Assembly: GCA_020718315.1 (NCBI GenBank)
Contig: DYSK01000001.1
Span: 3,936 to 39,623 of the forward strand
Reading direction: 5' to 3'
DNA: 35,688 bases
Source: Draconibacterium orientale
Lineage (GTDB): Bacteria > Bacteroidota > Bacteroidia > Bacteroidales > UBA12170
The notes below the pieces were generated by a model. That model ran no database searches, was not told where the DNA came from, and was given only the letters and a program-made list of their open reading frames with translations. Positions 1-8,341 of the stretch are shown piece by piece; position 1 is the first letter of the stretch, and every line of letters begins with the position of its first letter. Position numbers and translations under genes: made by a program.

Positions 1-700
1 CTCCATTTGAAGGGATGAAATCCATTCCAATACTTTCCCAGTTAACACCTGCATTAGTAGATTTAAGGAGACCAATGCTTCTTGTGTCGTAGGCATCTCT
101 GTCGCCAGTGGCTAAATAGATTGTTTGCGTGGTTGCGAAATCGGAAGGGATCAGAATATCGCTCACTCCCAATGCTTGCATATTATCGTTTAAGATAGTC
201 CAGTTTTGTCCTCCGTCGTCTGTTACCCACAATCCGCCTGATGCTGTTCCAGCCCAAAACATATTGGGATTTGTGGGATGATATGCAATGGCGTTAATTC
301 TTCCAATTCCAGCATATCCGCCATCCGACGAATTTGGTCCGAGGCTGCTCCATAATTCTCCACTATTTTTAAAAGCTGCCTCGTGCTTTTCGGTTTTGTA
401 AAGTGCATTGATATCAACGGTTGGAAATTCTCCTGTAGTTGGATCGATGCGGCTTTTCCAAAAATATTCCCAGCGTTTAAATTGTTTCCAACCAGCCGCT
501 TTTTTTTCGTTTCCGTTTTGATCCAAATAAATGCCATTCTTTACATTAAAAGGCTCCCAATAGGAATAAAATGCTTTTTGGTAATCGTAAAGCGAAAGTG
601 AAGAAGAAGATTTTTCGACAGGAAGGTTTTTGGTCCATTGTTGCGCGTTTAACAATAAACTGAGCCAAATAAGTATAAAAATAAAAGTGAATTTTTTCAT
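1..700 (-). CDS. Secreted BNR/Asp-box (sortilin/VPS10-like) repeat protein; C-terminal part lies outside the window
   Basis: Manual minus-strand translation from the ATG at 698-700 gives an open frame to the window edge: MKKFTFIFILIWLSLLLNAQQWTKNLPVEK...GGLWVTDDGGQNWTILNDNMQ... It has a signal peptide and an Asp-box-like DDGGQNW motif. It is missing from the ORF track because it is truncated. Confidence 0.8.
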   Translation of the reverse strand, partial: MKKFTFIFILIWLSLLLNAQQWTKNLPVEKSSSSLSLYDYQKAFYSYWEPFNVKNGIYLDQNGNEKKAAGWKQFKRWEYFWKSRIDPTTGEFPTVDINALYKTEKHEAAFKNSGELWSSLGPNSSDGGYAGIGRINAIAYHPTNPNMFWAGTASGGLWVTDDGGQNWTILNDNMQALGVSDILIPSDFATTQTIYLATGDRDAYDTRSIGLLKSTNAGVNWESIGMDFIPSNG

Positions 701-810
701 CTGTTAATTTTAAGTTTCTGATTTTATAGAATTATAAACAATTTTATCTCAAGTTATTCTGTTCAATAACTTCACAAAGTTAAATATTTTATGGAACTGT
801 TTTTATAAAA

Positions 811-840
811 AAAAGGAGGCTAAATAGATTTCAGCCTCCT
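811..840 (-). terminator. Rho-independent terminator for the LruC-domain gene
   Basis: AGGAGGCT...AGCCTCCT 8-bp inverted repeat (814-821/833-840), followed on the minus strand by TTTTTTTTATAAAAA; 40 nt past the stop at 880. Confidence 0.85.
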
Positions 841-879
841 ACAATCAGAATTAATGCAAAAACAACCAGTCTCCCCAGA

Positions 880-3066
880 CTAGTAGATTAAATTTATATT
901 TCTGTACCCGTCAATTTTTTTGTACCAATCCGTATTGCTTGTTCCTGCGCTTAGCGCCCAATCGGCAAAATAGCTATAAACATCTATAATCGCCGCTTTT
1001 TCGATAGGATAATCAAAAGACTCAACAATATTTATCCCCCAAGGCAATCCTTTTTCGGTTTGGTAGGTAATTCCTGAAGTGATAGAGCTGATATCGGCAC
1101 CAGTTCCGAAATTTTGTGTGTTGGCTAAGGAAGTTGGCGCCTGATTTTTGAGATGCACTTCGCGGCCTCTGATTTCGTTTACAAAAATGAATGGATTGTA
1201 AGGCGGCTCGCCAAGTATTTCAGGAGCAATTGGATAGCTCAGCTTGATTGTGAAATTAATAATTTTTGGGTTTACAAAAGGAGCTCCGGGTGTTGTATTT
1301 ACTCCCGTTGAGACTCCCGGATGAGGCAGTAGTTTGAATGCATTGTCAAAGAAAACCACAACCGCTTGGCTTTGGTTTTGTTCGGTATTGTTATCGTTTA
1401 GATTTATAATACCTTGAGTGTAACTAAAATCACCGCTGACATTGTAAATGGCAGAAGAAACTATCGGCAATTGTATTCCGAATCCGTTTTTGAAGGCGGC
1501 TCCGATAGCTCGTACTTTTAAAGCGATTTCAATTTCCACCACTTTGTCTGATGCATTTGTAATTTGATTAATTTGATAATCTAATATCAGATCGTTGAAA
1601 TCAAAATCCCCCAGATAAGGCCATAAATCTTCGAAAGCGAGCGTGCCCCATGATTCAGCAGAGGGAAAGAAATTGTTGAACGCCTTTGATCCATCGGTGG
1701 GATAAGCGTCGAATTCATCGGCCACACCATCGGCATCGGTATCAATTATTACAATGCCTCCGGCCAAATTTGAACCCGGGTTGCAATATGTAGTTGGAAT
1801 GTAAAGGTTGTCGAAACGGAGATCTCTGCCCATGGTTCCCAAATTTGTTTCAATTCCATTCTCGTCCCAATAGTCGATCTTCCCGCTGAAAACGCCTCCG
1901 CCATTTATACGGGAAATCCCACTCACTGAAATTTTACTGTACGTGTCTCCTTCGGCAACAATGGATGAATTTACAGCGAAATCCTTTGTTTCTATTAAGG
2001 ATTGATTGCTTAAATAAATTGAGCCTTTATTGTAATTTAAATCTGTTTTAACGTTTACATAAGAGGAATTTTTAAAAGTAGAATTAATGCTTAAAGTACC
2101 GTTTACTGTTAACCGGCATGCATTAATTAAATCGCCGGCGTTGTGGCTTAAATTTGCGCCGACAGTTAAATTTCCCTCATTTAAACAATTATTGGAGTTG
2201 TTCAAATCGCCCGAAAGCGTGACAGTTCCATAGTTTTTAAATTGACCATTCGCATTGATATTCAAACTTGAAAGCGAAATGGTTCCATAGTTCTCAAAAA
2301 CGCCCGAAAGCGCGAAATTAGAAGAAAGTTTAAACGCATCGCTGTAGTTGATAAACACAGATTCTTTATCATAAATATTTAAGTCGATAGCTTGAAAAAA
2401 ACCACCATTGTTGATGATTACAGTTCCTTTCCCTTTCAATGAAGTCAGATTTAAACTTCCGCATACAACCAGCGTCCCTCCATTCAAGTCTAGTTCTCCG
2501 GTAAACGAAGCCCCTGCCAGAATGCATACCTTCGAATCTTTGGGTAAGGAATATTTTCCGGTTAAGGCATAAGCAATGCTCGTGGCGCAATCGGTACAGC
2601 CCGGCCCCAGAAATGTGCTCTTAAATACATTTGCCGATTTAGAGGCTGAAAAAGTGTATTCAATATTTTCGGATTGAATATCCAATGTTACCGTTTCTAC
2701 AGTCTGATTAAATGTGGTTCGTCGAATAAAAAACTGATTTAAATTGGCTGGCAAAACGAGCAGTGTTTCGAACACTTGATCGCTGTTGGTGATCCCAGTT
2801 TTAATAAGCAGTCCACCCGAATTGGGATTGGCATTAAATACTTCGATTTTGGTGGCCGGTAAGCCAATAAAATCTTTACTTACCACTTTTAAGCTGATAT
2901 GTTGTGTAGTTTCAAAAGCAAAATCCGGAGCCACTTGCAAATCGCTCATTGCTTGAATTTCGTTTGGAATTACTTCTTTTAGGGAGAGTTCTTTTGTGCA
3001 AGAAGTCGTCATCAAAACAAACGCAGCCGCATACAATACCCAAAGGTAAATCAATCTGGGGTTCAT
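880..3066 (-). CDS. LruC domain-containing lipoprotein with repetitive (beta-helix-like) N-terminal half
   Basis: 728 aa; lipobox-type N-terminus (FVLMTTSC); repeated GxxxNYGTxxLSG-like segments; DTDADGVADEFDAYP Ca-binding-like loop; C-terminal FFPSAESWGTLAFEDLWPYLGDFDFNDLILDY typical of LruC/DUF4842 proteins. Confidence 0.85.
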   Translation of the reverse strand: MNPRLIYLWVLYAAAFVLMTTSCTKELSLKEVIPNEIQAMSDLQVAPDFAFETTQHISLKVVSKDFIGLPATKIEVFNANPNSGGLLIKTGITNSDQVFETLLVLPANLNQFFIRRTTFNQTVETVTLDIQSENIEYTFSASKSANVFKSTFLGPGCTDCATSIAYALTGKYSLPKDSKVCILAGASFTGELDLNGGTLVVCGSLNLTSLKGKGTVIINNGGFFQAIDLNIYDKESVFINYSDAFKLSSNFALSGVFENYGTISLSSLNINANGQFKNYGTVTLSGDLNNSNNCLNEGNLTVGANLSHNAGDLINACRLTVNGTLSINSTFKNSSYVNVKTDLNYNKGSIYLSNQSLIETKDFAVNSSIVAEGDTYSKISVSGISRINGGGVFSGKIDYWDENGIETNLGTMGRDLRFDNLYIPTTYCNPGSNLAGGIVIIDTDADGVADEFDAYPTDGSKAFNNFFPSAESWGTLAFEDLWPYLGDFDFNDLILDYQINQITNASDKVVEIEIALKVRAIGAAFKNGFGIQLPIVSSAIYNVSGDFSYTQGIINLNDNNTEQNQSQAVVVFFDNAFKLLPHPGVSTGVNTTPGAPFVNPKIINFTIKLSYPIAPEILGEPPYNPFIFVNEIRGREVHLKNQAPTSLANTQNFGTGADISSITSGITYQTEKGLPWGINIVESFDYPIEKAAIIDVYSYFADWALSAGTSNTDWYKKIDGYRNINLIY

Positions 3067-3181
3067 TGTGTTATTTTTTTAATTCTTGTTCAAATTGTCA
3101 AATTTGAAAACCTTGATGAAAATTGCGTTTCAAGATTTTGAAATTTATGATATTTATTGTCAAGAAGTTCTAAAAACAAAA

Positions 3182-3196
3182 CTGATTAAAAATCAG
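3182..3196 (-). terminator. Possible weak terminator/attenuator between lytTR regulator and LruC gene
   Basis: CTGATT-AAA-AATCAG inverted repeat; the minus strand then reads TTTTGTTTTT. The stem is only 6 bp. Confidence 0.35.
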
Positions 3197-3245
3197 GTGG
3201 TTATTTGTTTTCAGTTCAGATGAGAGTCAATATCAATATGACGCT

Positions 3246-3995
3246 TCAAATGTACATTATTTCGCGTAACAATGTCAAGCCAGAACGGCTTATTTTTACA
3301 AATTTTCCATTTGATAGAAAAACACCCCATGAATCTTTGTTAATATTCTGAATTTTGGAAATTTCTGCAATATTTACGATATACGAACGATGGACACGTA
3401 CAAAACTTCGTGCGGGCAACTGCTTTTCTAAAGTTTGTAAACCTATTAATTTCAGATATTTATTCTCTTTGGTATGGATCATCACATAGTCGTCTTGTGC
3501 TTCCAGAAAAAATATTTCAGAAATTGGAATGATATGAATGTTTATTCCGTCTTTTACCACAATTCGGTCTAAAACAGGATTCATTTGCCCTTTTCTTAGT
3601 GCAAAAACAGCATTTCTCAAATTGAGAATTGAATGTTCTTTTTGAGCAATTGCTTTGAAAATGGACTGTTTAAACCGATCGAATGAAAATGGTTTTAATA
3701 GATAATCGACAGCGGCCAGTTCGAAGGCGTTTACGGCGTATTCATGGTAAGCAGTTGTGAAGATGACTTGTGGTGGGTTGTCGATGAGTTCCAGCATTTC
3801 CAAACCGTTGATTTTGGGCATTTCGATATCCAAGAAAATTAAATCCGGAGCATTCGCCTGAATGGCTTTTAGAGCAGAAAACCCATCGCTAAAGATGCCG
3901 GATAATTCCAATTCGGGGATTTGCTCAATCCATTTTTCTAAAAGCAATTGAGCCGGAACTTCATCTTCGATTATAAAAACTTTAAGGATTGCCAT
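3246..3995 (-). CDS. LytTR-family DNA-binding response regulator
   Basis: Receiver domain (FIIEDE..., LIFLDIEMPKINGLEML, TTAYHEYAVNAFELAAVDYLLKPF) plus LytTR domain (FFLEAQDDYVMIHT...FVRVHRSYIVNI). Confidence 0.95.
   Translation of the reverse strand: MAILKVFIIEDEVPAQLLLEKWIEQIPELELSGIFSDGFSALKAIQANAPDLIFLDIEMPKINGLEMLELIDNPPQVIFTTAYHEYAVNAFELAAVDYLLKPFSFDRFKQSIFKAIAQKEHSILNLRNAVFALRKGQMNPVLDRIVVKDGINIHIIPISEIFFLEAQDDYVMIHTKENKYLKLIGLQTLEKQLPARSFVRVHRSYIVNIAEISKIQNINKDSWGVFLSNGKFVKISRSGLTLLREIMYI
3247..3254 (-). promoter_or_regulatory. Candidate Bacteroidota -7 element (TACATTTG) for the LruC gene
   Basis: Plus-strand CAAATGTA is TACATTTG on the minus strand (TAnnTTTG consensus); TTGAC (minus) lies about 21 nt upstream. 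Confidence 0.35.
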
Positions 3996-5046
3996 ACGTT
4001 TGCTGCGGTATTTTTATTTGAACTTGAAAAACAGTTTCTGATTTTGATATCTCGAAATGGGCGGAATTTTTATAAATCCCTTCCAATCTTTTCCGGACAT
4101 TTTCGATGCCATGACCGGCTCCTTTTCGCGCCAGTGCTGTCGAATCGAAATTATTTTCCACCTGAATGATCAGAAAATTGTCGTGCATCTTCGCTTTTAG
4201 AATTAGTTTCAGCGGTTCCAGGCTATTGCCCAATCCATGTTTTAGCGCATTTTCCATCAAGGGCTGAAGAATCATGGCGGGCAAGTTCTGAGATAAAGCT
4301 TCACTTTCTATCTCCTTTGCAAATTCTAGCCGATTGCCGAAACGGATTTGCTCGATGGCTATATAACGATCCAAATTGTGCAATTCTGTTTCCAGATTTA
4401 TTTTGTCCTGTTTATTGCTTTCGAGCGAAAAGCGTAGAAAATCGGCAAGTTGCACCAGCATATCGCTTGCTTTTTGTGAATCTGTTTGAATCAAGGCATT
4501 CAAACTATTCAGGCTGTTGAACAGAAAATGCGGATTTAATTTCGATCGCAATAAATCAATTTCCGTATTTTGTAAACTTTGTTTGAGCTTGTTTTCTAGT
4601 GCAATTTGTTCCTGATTCTTCGCATAATTGATATACAAATAATAAACAACCACCATCATAACATAAATGAGCAAACCGCTTGAATATCGCCAACTGATTG
4701 CGTTCCAAATCAATTTGACATAGTCTGTAGAAGCCGAAAACCATTCAGCTAAAAGCAAAGTTCCGCTGAAAACCCAAATGCTTACCAGCACAAATGCTGC
4801 CGTCGTGTGTTCGAGTAAAAATGGAAAAGTCTGTTTTTTCTCCAAATTTGTAAAACGAATAAAATACCAAGTTCCTACACTGATTATCAGAAAAAGAACT
4901 CCAAAAACAAGTCCATCCACCAGCGCAAATGTCCACGAAACGGCAAACAATTGAAAGAATGCAAATGTTTGAATGCTTATTAGCAAAAGCCAAACTAAGC
5001 TATAAACAGCAAAAATGCGTTTGTTTGTGAACAAAGGATGCTTCAT
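3982..5046 (-). CDS. LytS-type sensor histidine kinase (His_kinase family)
   Basis: N-terminal TM segments, then LRSKLNPHFLFNSLNSLNALI and LQPLMENALKHG, HGIENVRKRLEGIY. Overlaps the regulator start by 14 nt. Confidence 0.95.
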   Translation of the reverse strand: MKHPLFTNKRIFAVYSLVWLLLISIQTFAFFQLFAVSWTFALVDGLVFGVLFLIISVGTWYFIRFTNLEKKQTFPFLLEHTTAAFVLVSIWVFSGTLLLAEWFSASTDYVKLIWNAISWRYSSGLLIYVMMVVVYYLYINYAKNQEQIALENKLKQSLQNTEIDLLRSKLNPHFLFNSLNSLNALIQTDSQKASDMLVQLADFLRFSLESNKQDKINLETELHNLDRYIAIEQIRFGNRLEFAKEIESEALSQNLPAMILQPLMENALKHGLGNSLEPLKLILKAKMHDNFLIIQVENNFDSTALARKGAGHGIENVRKRLEGIYKNSAHFEISKSETVFQVQIKIPQQTYGNP

Positions 5047-5084
5047 AAGGAACGAATTTACAAAAGCTTATTCAATAGCCAAGC

Positions 5085-5864
5085 TTAGTAGGATTTTAAT
5101 TCTCCTCCACCAAATAATACAAGTCCTTTGATACTTAGTACCGAAGTTGTTGCTTCGTTTATTTCGTCCTGTTTGTGCACATATCGCTTGTCCGAAAAAC
5201 CACCGAAGATGGAAACAACATCTACTCTGATTATCCAGTCCGATGGGACAATCAATTCCGATCCGCCAAACATAAAAAACACATCCAATGCGTGATTGCC
5301 AGGTGCCAATCGAGCATGATGCAATTTGATGGTAGAGCCTCCAAAAATGGCCGTAAGCTTTCCTCCTTTGAAGTTTTTTGAACTAACAATCCGACTTCCG
5401 CCTCCAAAAATAGCTATATCGTCGATGTATTCGTCGGCCGAAATAGGATCTCCACTAGCTGTTTCTTCTTGGTTTCTTGCACTTTGGTGAAAAGCTATTC
5501 TTTCTTCCCAAAACCTCGACCCAAAGCGCCTTTCTCTGCGTTTTGTAATCAGGTATAATCCAACAGCAATGAGCGCCATAGGCCAAACAAGTTTTGCTGT
5601 TCGGATAGGCATCACAAAAATATCTGGAATCCAAAAGATAAGCCCTATCGTAATCATCACCAATCCGCCGGTTCTATTGTTCGAAAAAAGTAGATTCAAT
5701 GCGCCGATTGCAATAATTAACGTTCTCCAATCAAAAATATAGTGTTCCAGTCGGGGAGATAGCAAATTGAAATTATTGAAAAGAAAAAGCAGCCCTGCTA
5801 CCGCGATGATGAGTCCGGCAATGAGCCGTCCGGTTGATTGTTCTTTGTTTGATTGATTTTTCAT
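5085..5864 (-). CDS. LiaF/DUF5668-like membrane protein with C-terminal 'cell-wall-active antibiotic response' type domain
   Basis: Four hydrophobic segments (LIAGLIIAVAGLLFLFNNFNLL etc.), then the repeated beta motif IFGGGSRIVSSKNFKGGKLTAIFGGSTIKLHHARL...FGGSELIVPSDWIIRVDVVSIFGGFSDKR. Confidence 0.85.
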   Translation of the reverse strand: MKNQSNKEQSTGRLIAGLIIAVAGLLFLFNNFNLLSPRLEHYIFDWRTLIIAIGALNLLFSNNRTGGLVMITIGLIFWIPDIFVMPIRTAKLVWPMALIAVGLYLITKRRERRFGSRFWEERIAFHQSARNQEETASGDPISADEYIDDIAIFGGGSRIVSSKNFKGGKLTAIFGGSTIKLHHARLAPGNHALDVFFMFGGSELIVPSDWIIRVDVVSIFGGFSDKRYVHKQDEINEATTSVLSIKGLVLFGGGELKSY

Positions 5865-5974
5865 AAAAAGGGGTGTTAAAGTGATTTTTTAGACGAAAGT
5901 AAAGCCAAAATGCAGTTCAGTCAAGCAATTTTCGGCCAATGGCAGCAGAAAATCGGTGAATGACGAAAAACACC

Positions 5975-5982
5975 TATTTTTG
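5975..5982 (+). promoter_or_regulatory. Candidate -7 element of mnmA
   Basis: TATTTTTG matches TAnnTTTG, 12 nt before the ATG at 5995. Confidence 0.5.
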
Positions 5983-5994
5983 CAAAAAAAGAAA

Positions 5995-7068
5995 ATGAAA
6001 ATTGCAGCATTGGTTTCTGGTGGTGTTGATAGTTCGGTAACTGTTCATTTGTTGAAAGAGCTAGGACACGATCCTGTAATATTTTATATAAAGATAGGTT
6101 TGGAAGATGAGCCGGCTTATGTGTGTCCAAAAGAAGAAGACATCCAAATTACAACTTCCATCGCAAAAAAATACGGCTGCAGAATGGAGATCGTCGATTT
6201 GCAGAAAGAATATTATGAAACGGTGATTCAATATACGCTCGAAACCGTTAAGAAAGGATTGACTCCAAATCCGGATGTGATGTGCAATTTGCTGATTAAA
6301 TTTGGTGCTTTCAACGATAAATTCGGTCATGAATTTGATCGAATCTCTACCGGACATTATGCCGGAATAGAAGAAATTGACGGACAAAACTATTTGCGTA
6401 CAGCAATAGACAGGCACAAAGATCAAACCTATTTCTTGGGTAGAATCACGAATGCGCAATTGCAAAAAGCCATGTTTCCATTGCAAAACTTACCCAAACC
6501 CGAAGTACGTAAAATTGCCTATCAAATGAAATTGCCTTCAGCCGGAAGACCCGATAGTCAAGGGATTTGTTTTTTGGGAAAAATCAATTACAACGATTTT
6601 ATTCGGCAATATGTGGGCGAAAACAAAGGCGATATTGTTGAACTGGAAACCGGAAAACGGCTGGGCGAACATCGTGGCTTGTGGTTTCATACCATTGGTC
6701 AGCGCAAAGGACTTGGCCTTAGCTTAGGTCCGTGGTTTGTTGTGAAAAAAGACATGGAAAGAAATATTTTGTTTGTTTCGAATGGCTATGATCCAATATC
6801 TCAACATGGAGATAAAATTTGGTTAGCCGATTTTAAATTTATAAACGAAAAATCGGATCGAGATTATACGCATTCGCAAAACATTAAATTCAAAATTCGT
6901 CACACGCCCGATTTTATGGCCGGGCAGATGGTAAAGCAAGGCCGCGAATACTTTATCCAGTCGTCTGAAACTATCGCGGGCATCGCTCCGGGACAATTTG
7001 GCGTTATCTACGATGAGGCTGAAAAAATTTGTTTGGGAGCCGGAATTATCAACAATTCCCTCAAATAA
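5995..7068 (+). CDS. mnmA: tRNA-specific 2-thiouridylase MnmA
   Basis: MKIAALVSGGVDSSVTVHLL PP-loop; NPDVMCNLLIKFG and DSQGICFLG catalytic-cysteine contexts. The ORF track start (GTG 5956) is upstream of the candidate promoter, so the ATG at 5995 is preferred. Confidence 0.95.
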   Translation: MKIAALVSGGVDSSVTVHLLKELGHDPVIFYIKIGLEDEPAYVCPKEEDIQITTSIAKKYGCRMEIVDLQKEYYETVIQYTLETVKKGLTPNPDVMCNLLIKFGAFNDKFGHEFDRISTGHYAGIEEIDGQNYLRTAIDRHKDQTYFLGRITNAQLQKAMFPLQNLPKPEVRKIAYQMKLPSAGRPDSQGICFLGKINYNDFIRQYVGENKGDIVELETGKRLGEHRGLWFHTIGQRKGLGLSLGPWFVVKKDMERNILFVSNGYDPISQHGDKIWLADFKFINEKSDRDYTHSQNIKFKIRHTPDFMAGQMVKQGREYFIQSSETIAGIAPGQFGVIYDEAEKICLGAGIINNSLK

Positions 7069-7143
7069 CAATTAAATTTTTCATATATAGACATTTTCAT
7101 TGTTGTTTATTGTATTTTGGTACTCCTTAAAATCGTATCAAAA

Positions 7144-8337
7144 ATGAAAACCAAAAACCTTTATTATTTCCTGTTTTTTCTAGCAGTTGGAATTTCGCTT
7201 TTTAGTTGTAATAAAGACAACACAGACGATACACCTCAACGTGGCGATTTGATTACCACATTTAAAATGGATGATATTTCGGTGGCCGATATCAATTTTG
7301 GACTCACACTTGCCGGAGCAAGCACCAGTTTAAGCCCGCAGTACAATGTAGAAATGATCAAACTCACGTATTCAACAATTGATGAAGATGGAAACCCAAT
7401 AAATGCAAGTGGCGCTCTGTTTATTCCAAGTACCACTGTTGCGTGCCCGTTTATGAGTTATCATCACGGCACTTTAGTAAAACGTAGCGATGTGTCAACC
7501 TCTACAGGGGCCAATACTTCAGAAGGAATGGTTGGTGCATTGGCAGCTTCAGTAGGGTTTATCAGTTGTTTGCCCGACTATTTGGGATTGGGCGATTCGC
7601 AAAAAGTTCATCCATATCTTCAGGCGGATTTATCGGCTTCTGCTAGCATTGATATGTTGTTGGCAGCCAAAAATTATTGCGACGAAAACGGAATCAATTT
7701 TTCGACCGATTTATACATTTGTGGCTATTCCGAAGGTGGATATGTCACCATGGCTACACAAAGAGAACTGGAATTGAATTATACTTCTGAATTTCAATTG
7801 CAAGCGTCGGCTCCCATGGCAGGACCTTACAATGTGGAAGCCACTGCCGAAGGATTGCTAAATATGGAAAATTACAGTTCTCCGGCTTTGATAGGTTTTA
7901 TTATGTATTCTTATACAGCTTATAATGAAAACATTAGCCTGTCGAATGTGTTCAATTCGCCTTATGCCGCTTTAATCCCATCGCTTTACGACGGGACAAA
8001 AAATTTGGCAACAATAAACGCTGCTTTGACAACGGATATGTCAGTTTTAATAAATCAAACATTTGCAAACGATTTTCGTTCAAATTCGAGTCATGTTTTG
8101 CGCTTGGCTTTTCGTGAAAATTCATTGCTTGATTGGAATCCAAAAACAAAAATCCGCCTGTATCACAGCATGGAAGATGAGATTGTTCCGTATTCCATTA
8201 GTGTAAACGCTGATCAAATCCTGAGTACACGAAGTTCATCGTCAGTAGATTTAATAAGCATCCCAACAGGTTCGCATACCGTAGCCGCTGTTCCAATTAT
8301 TTTGTCGGCTTTGGAATGGTTTTATTCTTTGGAATAG
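7144..8337 (+). CDS. Secreted alpha/beta-hydrolase (secretory lipase-like) lipoprotein
   Basis: MKTKNLYYFLFFLAVGISLFSCNKD lipoprotein signal; SYHHGT and GYSEGGYVT (GxSxG nucleophile elbow); C-terminal GSHTVAA histidine region. Confidence 0.8.
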   Translation: MKTKNLYYFLFFLAVGISLFSCNKDNTDDTPQRGDLITTFKMDDISVADINFGLTLAGASTSLSPQYNVEMIKLTYSTIDEDGNPINASGALFIPSTTVACPFMSYHHGTLVKRSDVSTSTGANTSEGMVGALAASVGFISCLPDYLGLGDSQKVHPYLQADLSASASIDMLLAAKNYCDENGINFSTDLYICGYSEGGYVTMATQRELELNYTSEFQLQASAPMAGPYNVEATAEGLLNMENYSSPALIGFIMYSYTAYNENISLSNVFNSPYAALIPSLYDGTKNLATINAALTTDMSVLINQTFANDFRSNSSHVLRLAFRENSLLDWNPKTKIRLYHSMEDEIVPYSISVNADQILSTRSSSSVDLISIPTGSHTVAAVPIILSALEWFYSLE

Positions 8338-8341
8338 AAAA

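Noticed and set aside
223-537. 104-aa minus ORF at the left edge
   Set aside because: It is out of frame with the truncated BNR-repeat CDS (1-700), which has a signal peptide and Asp-box motif.
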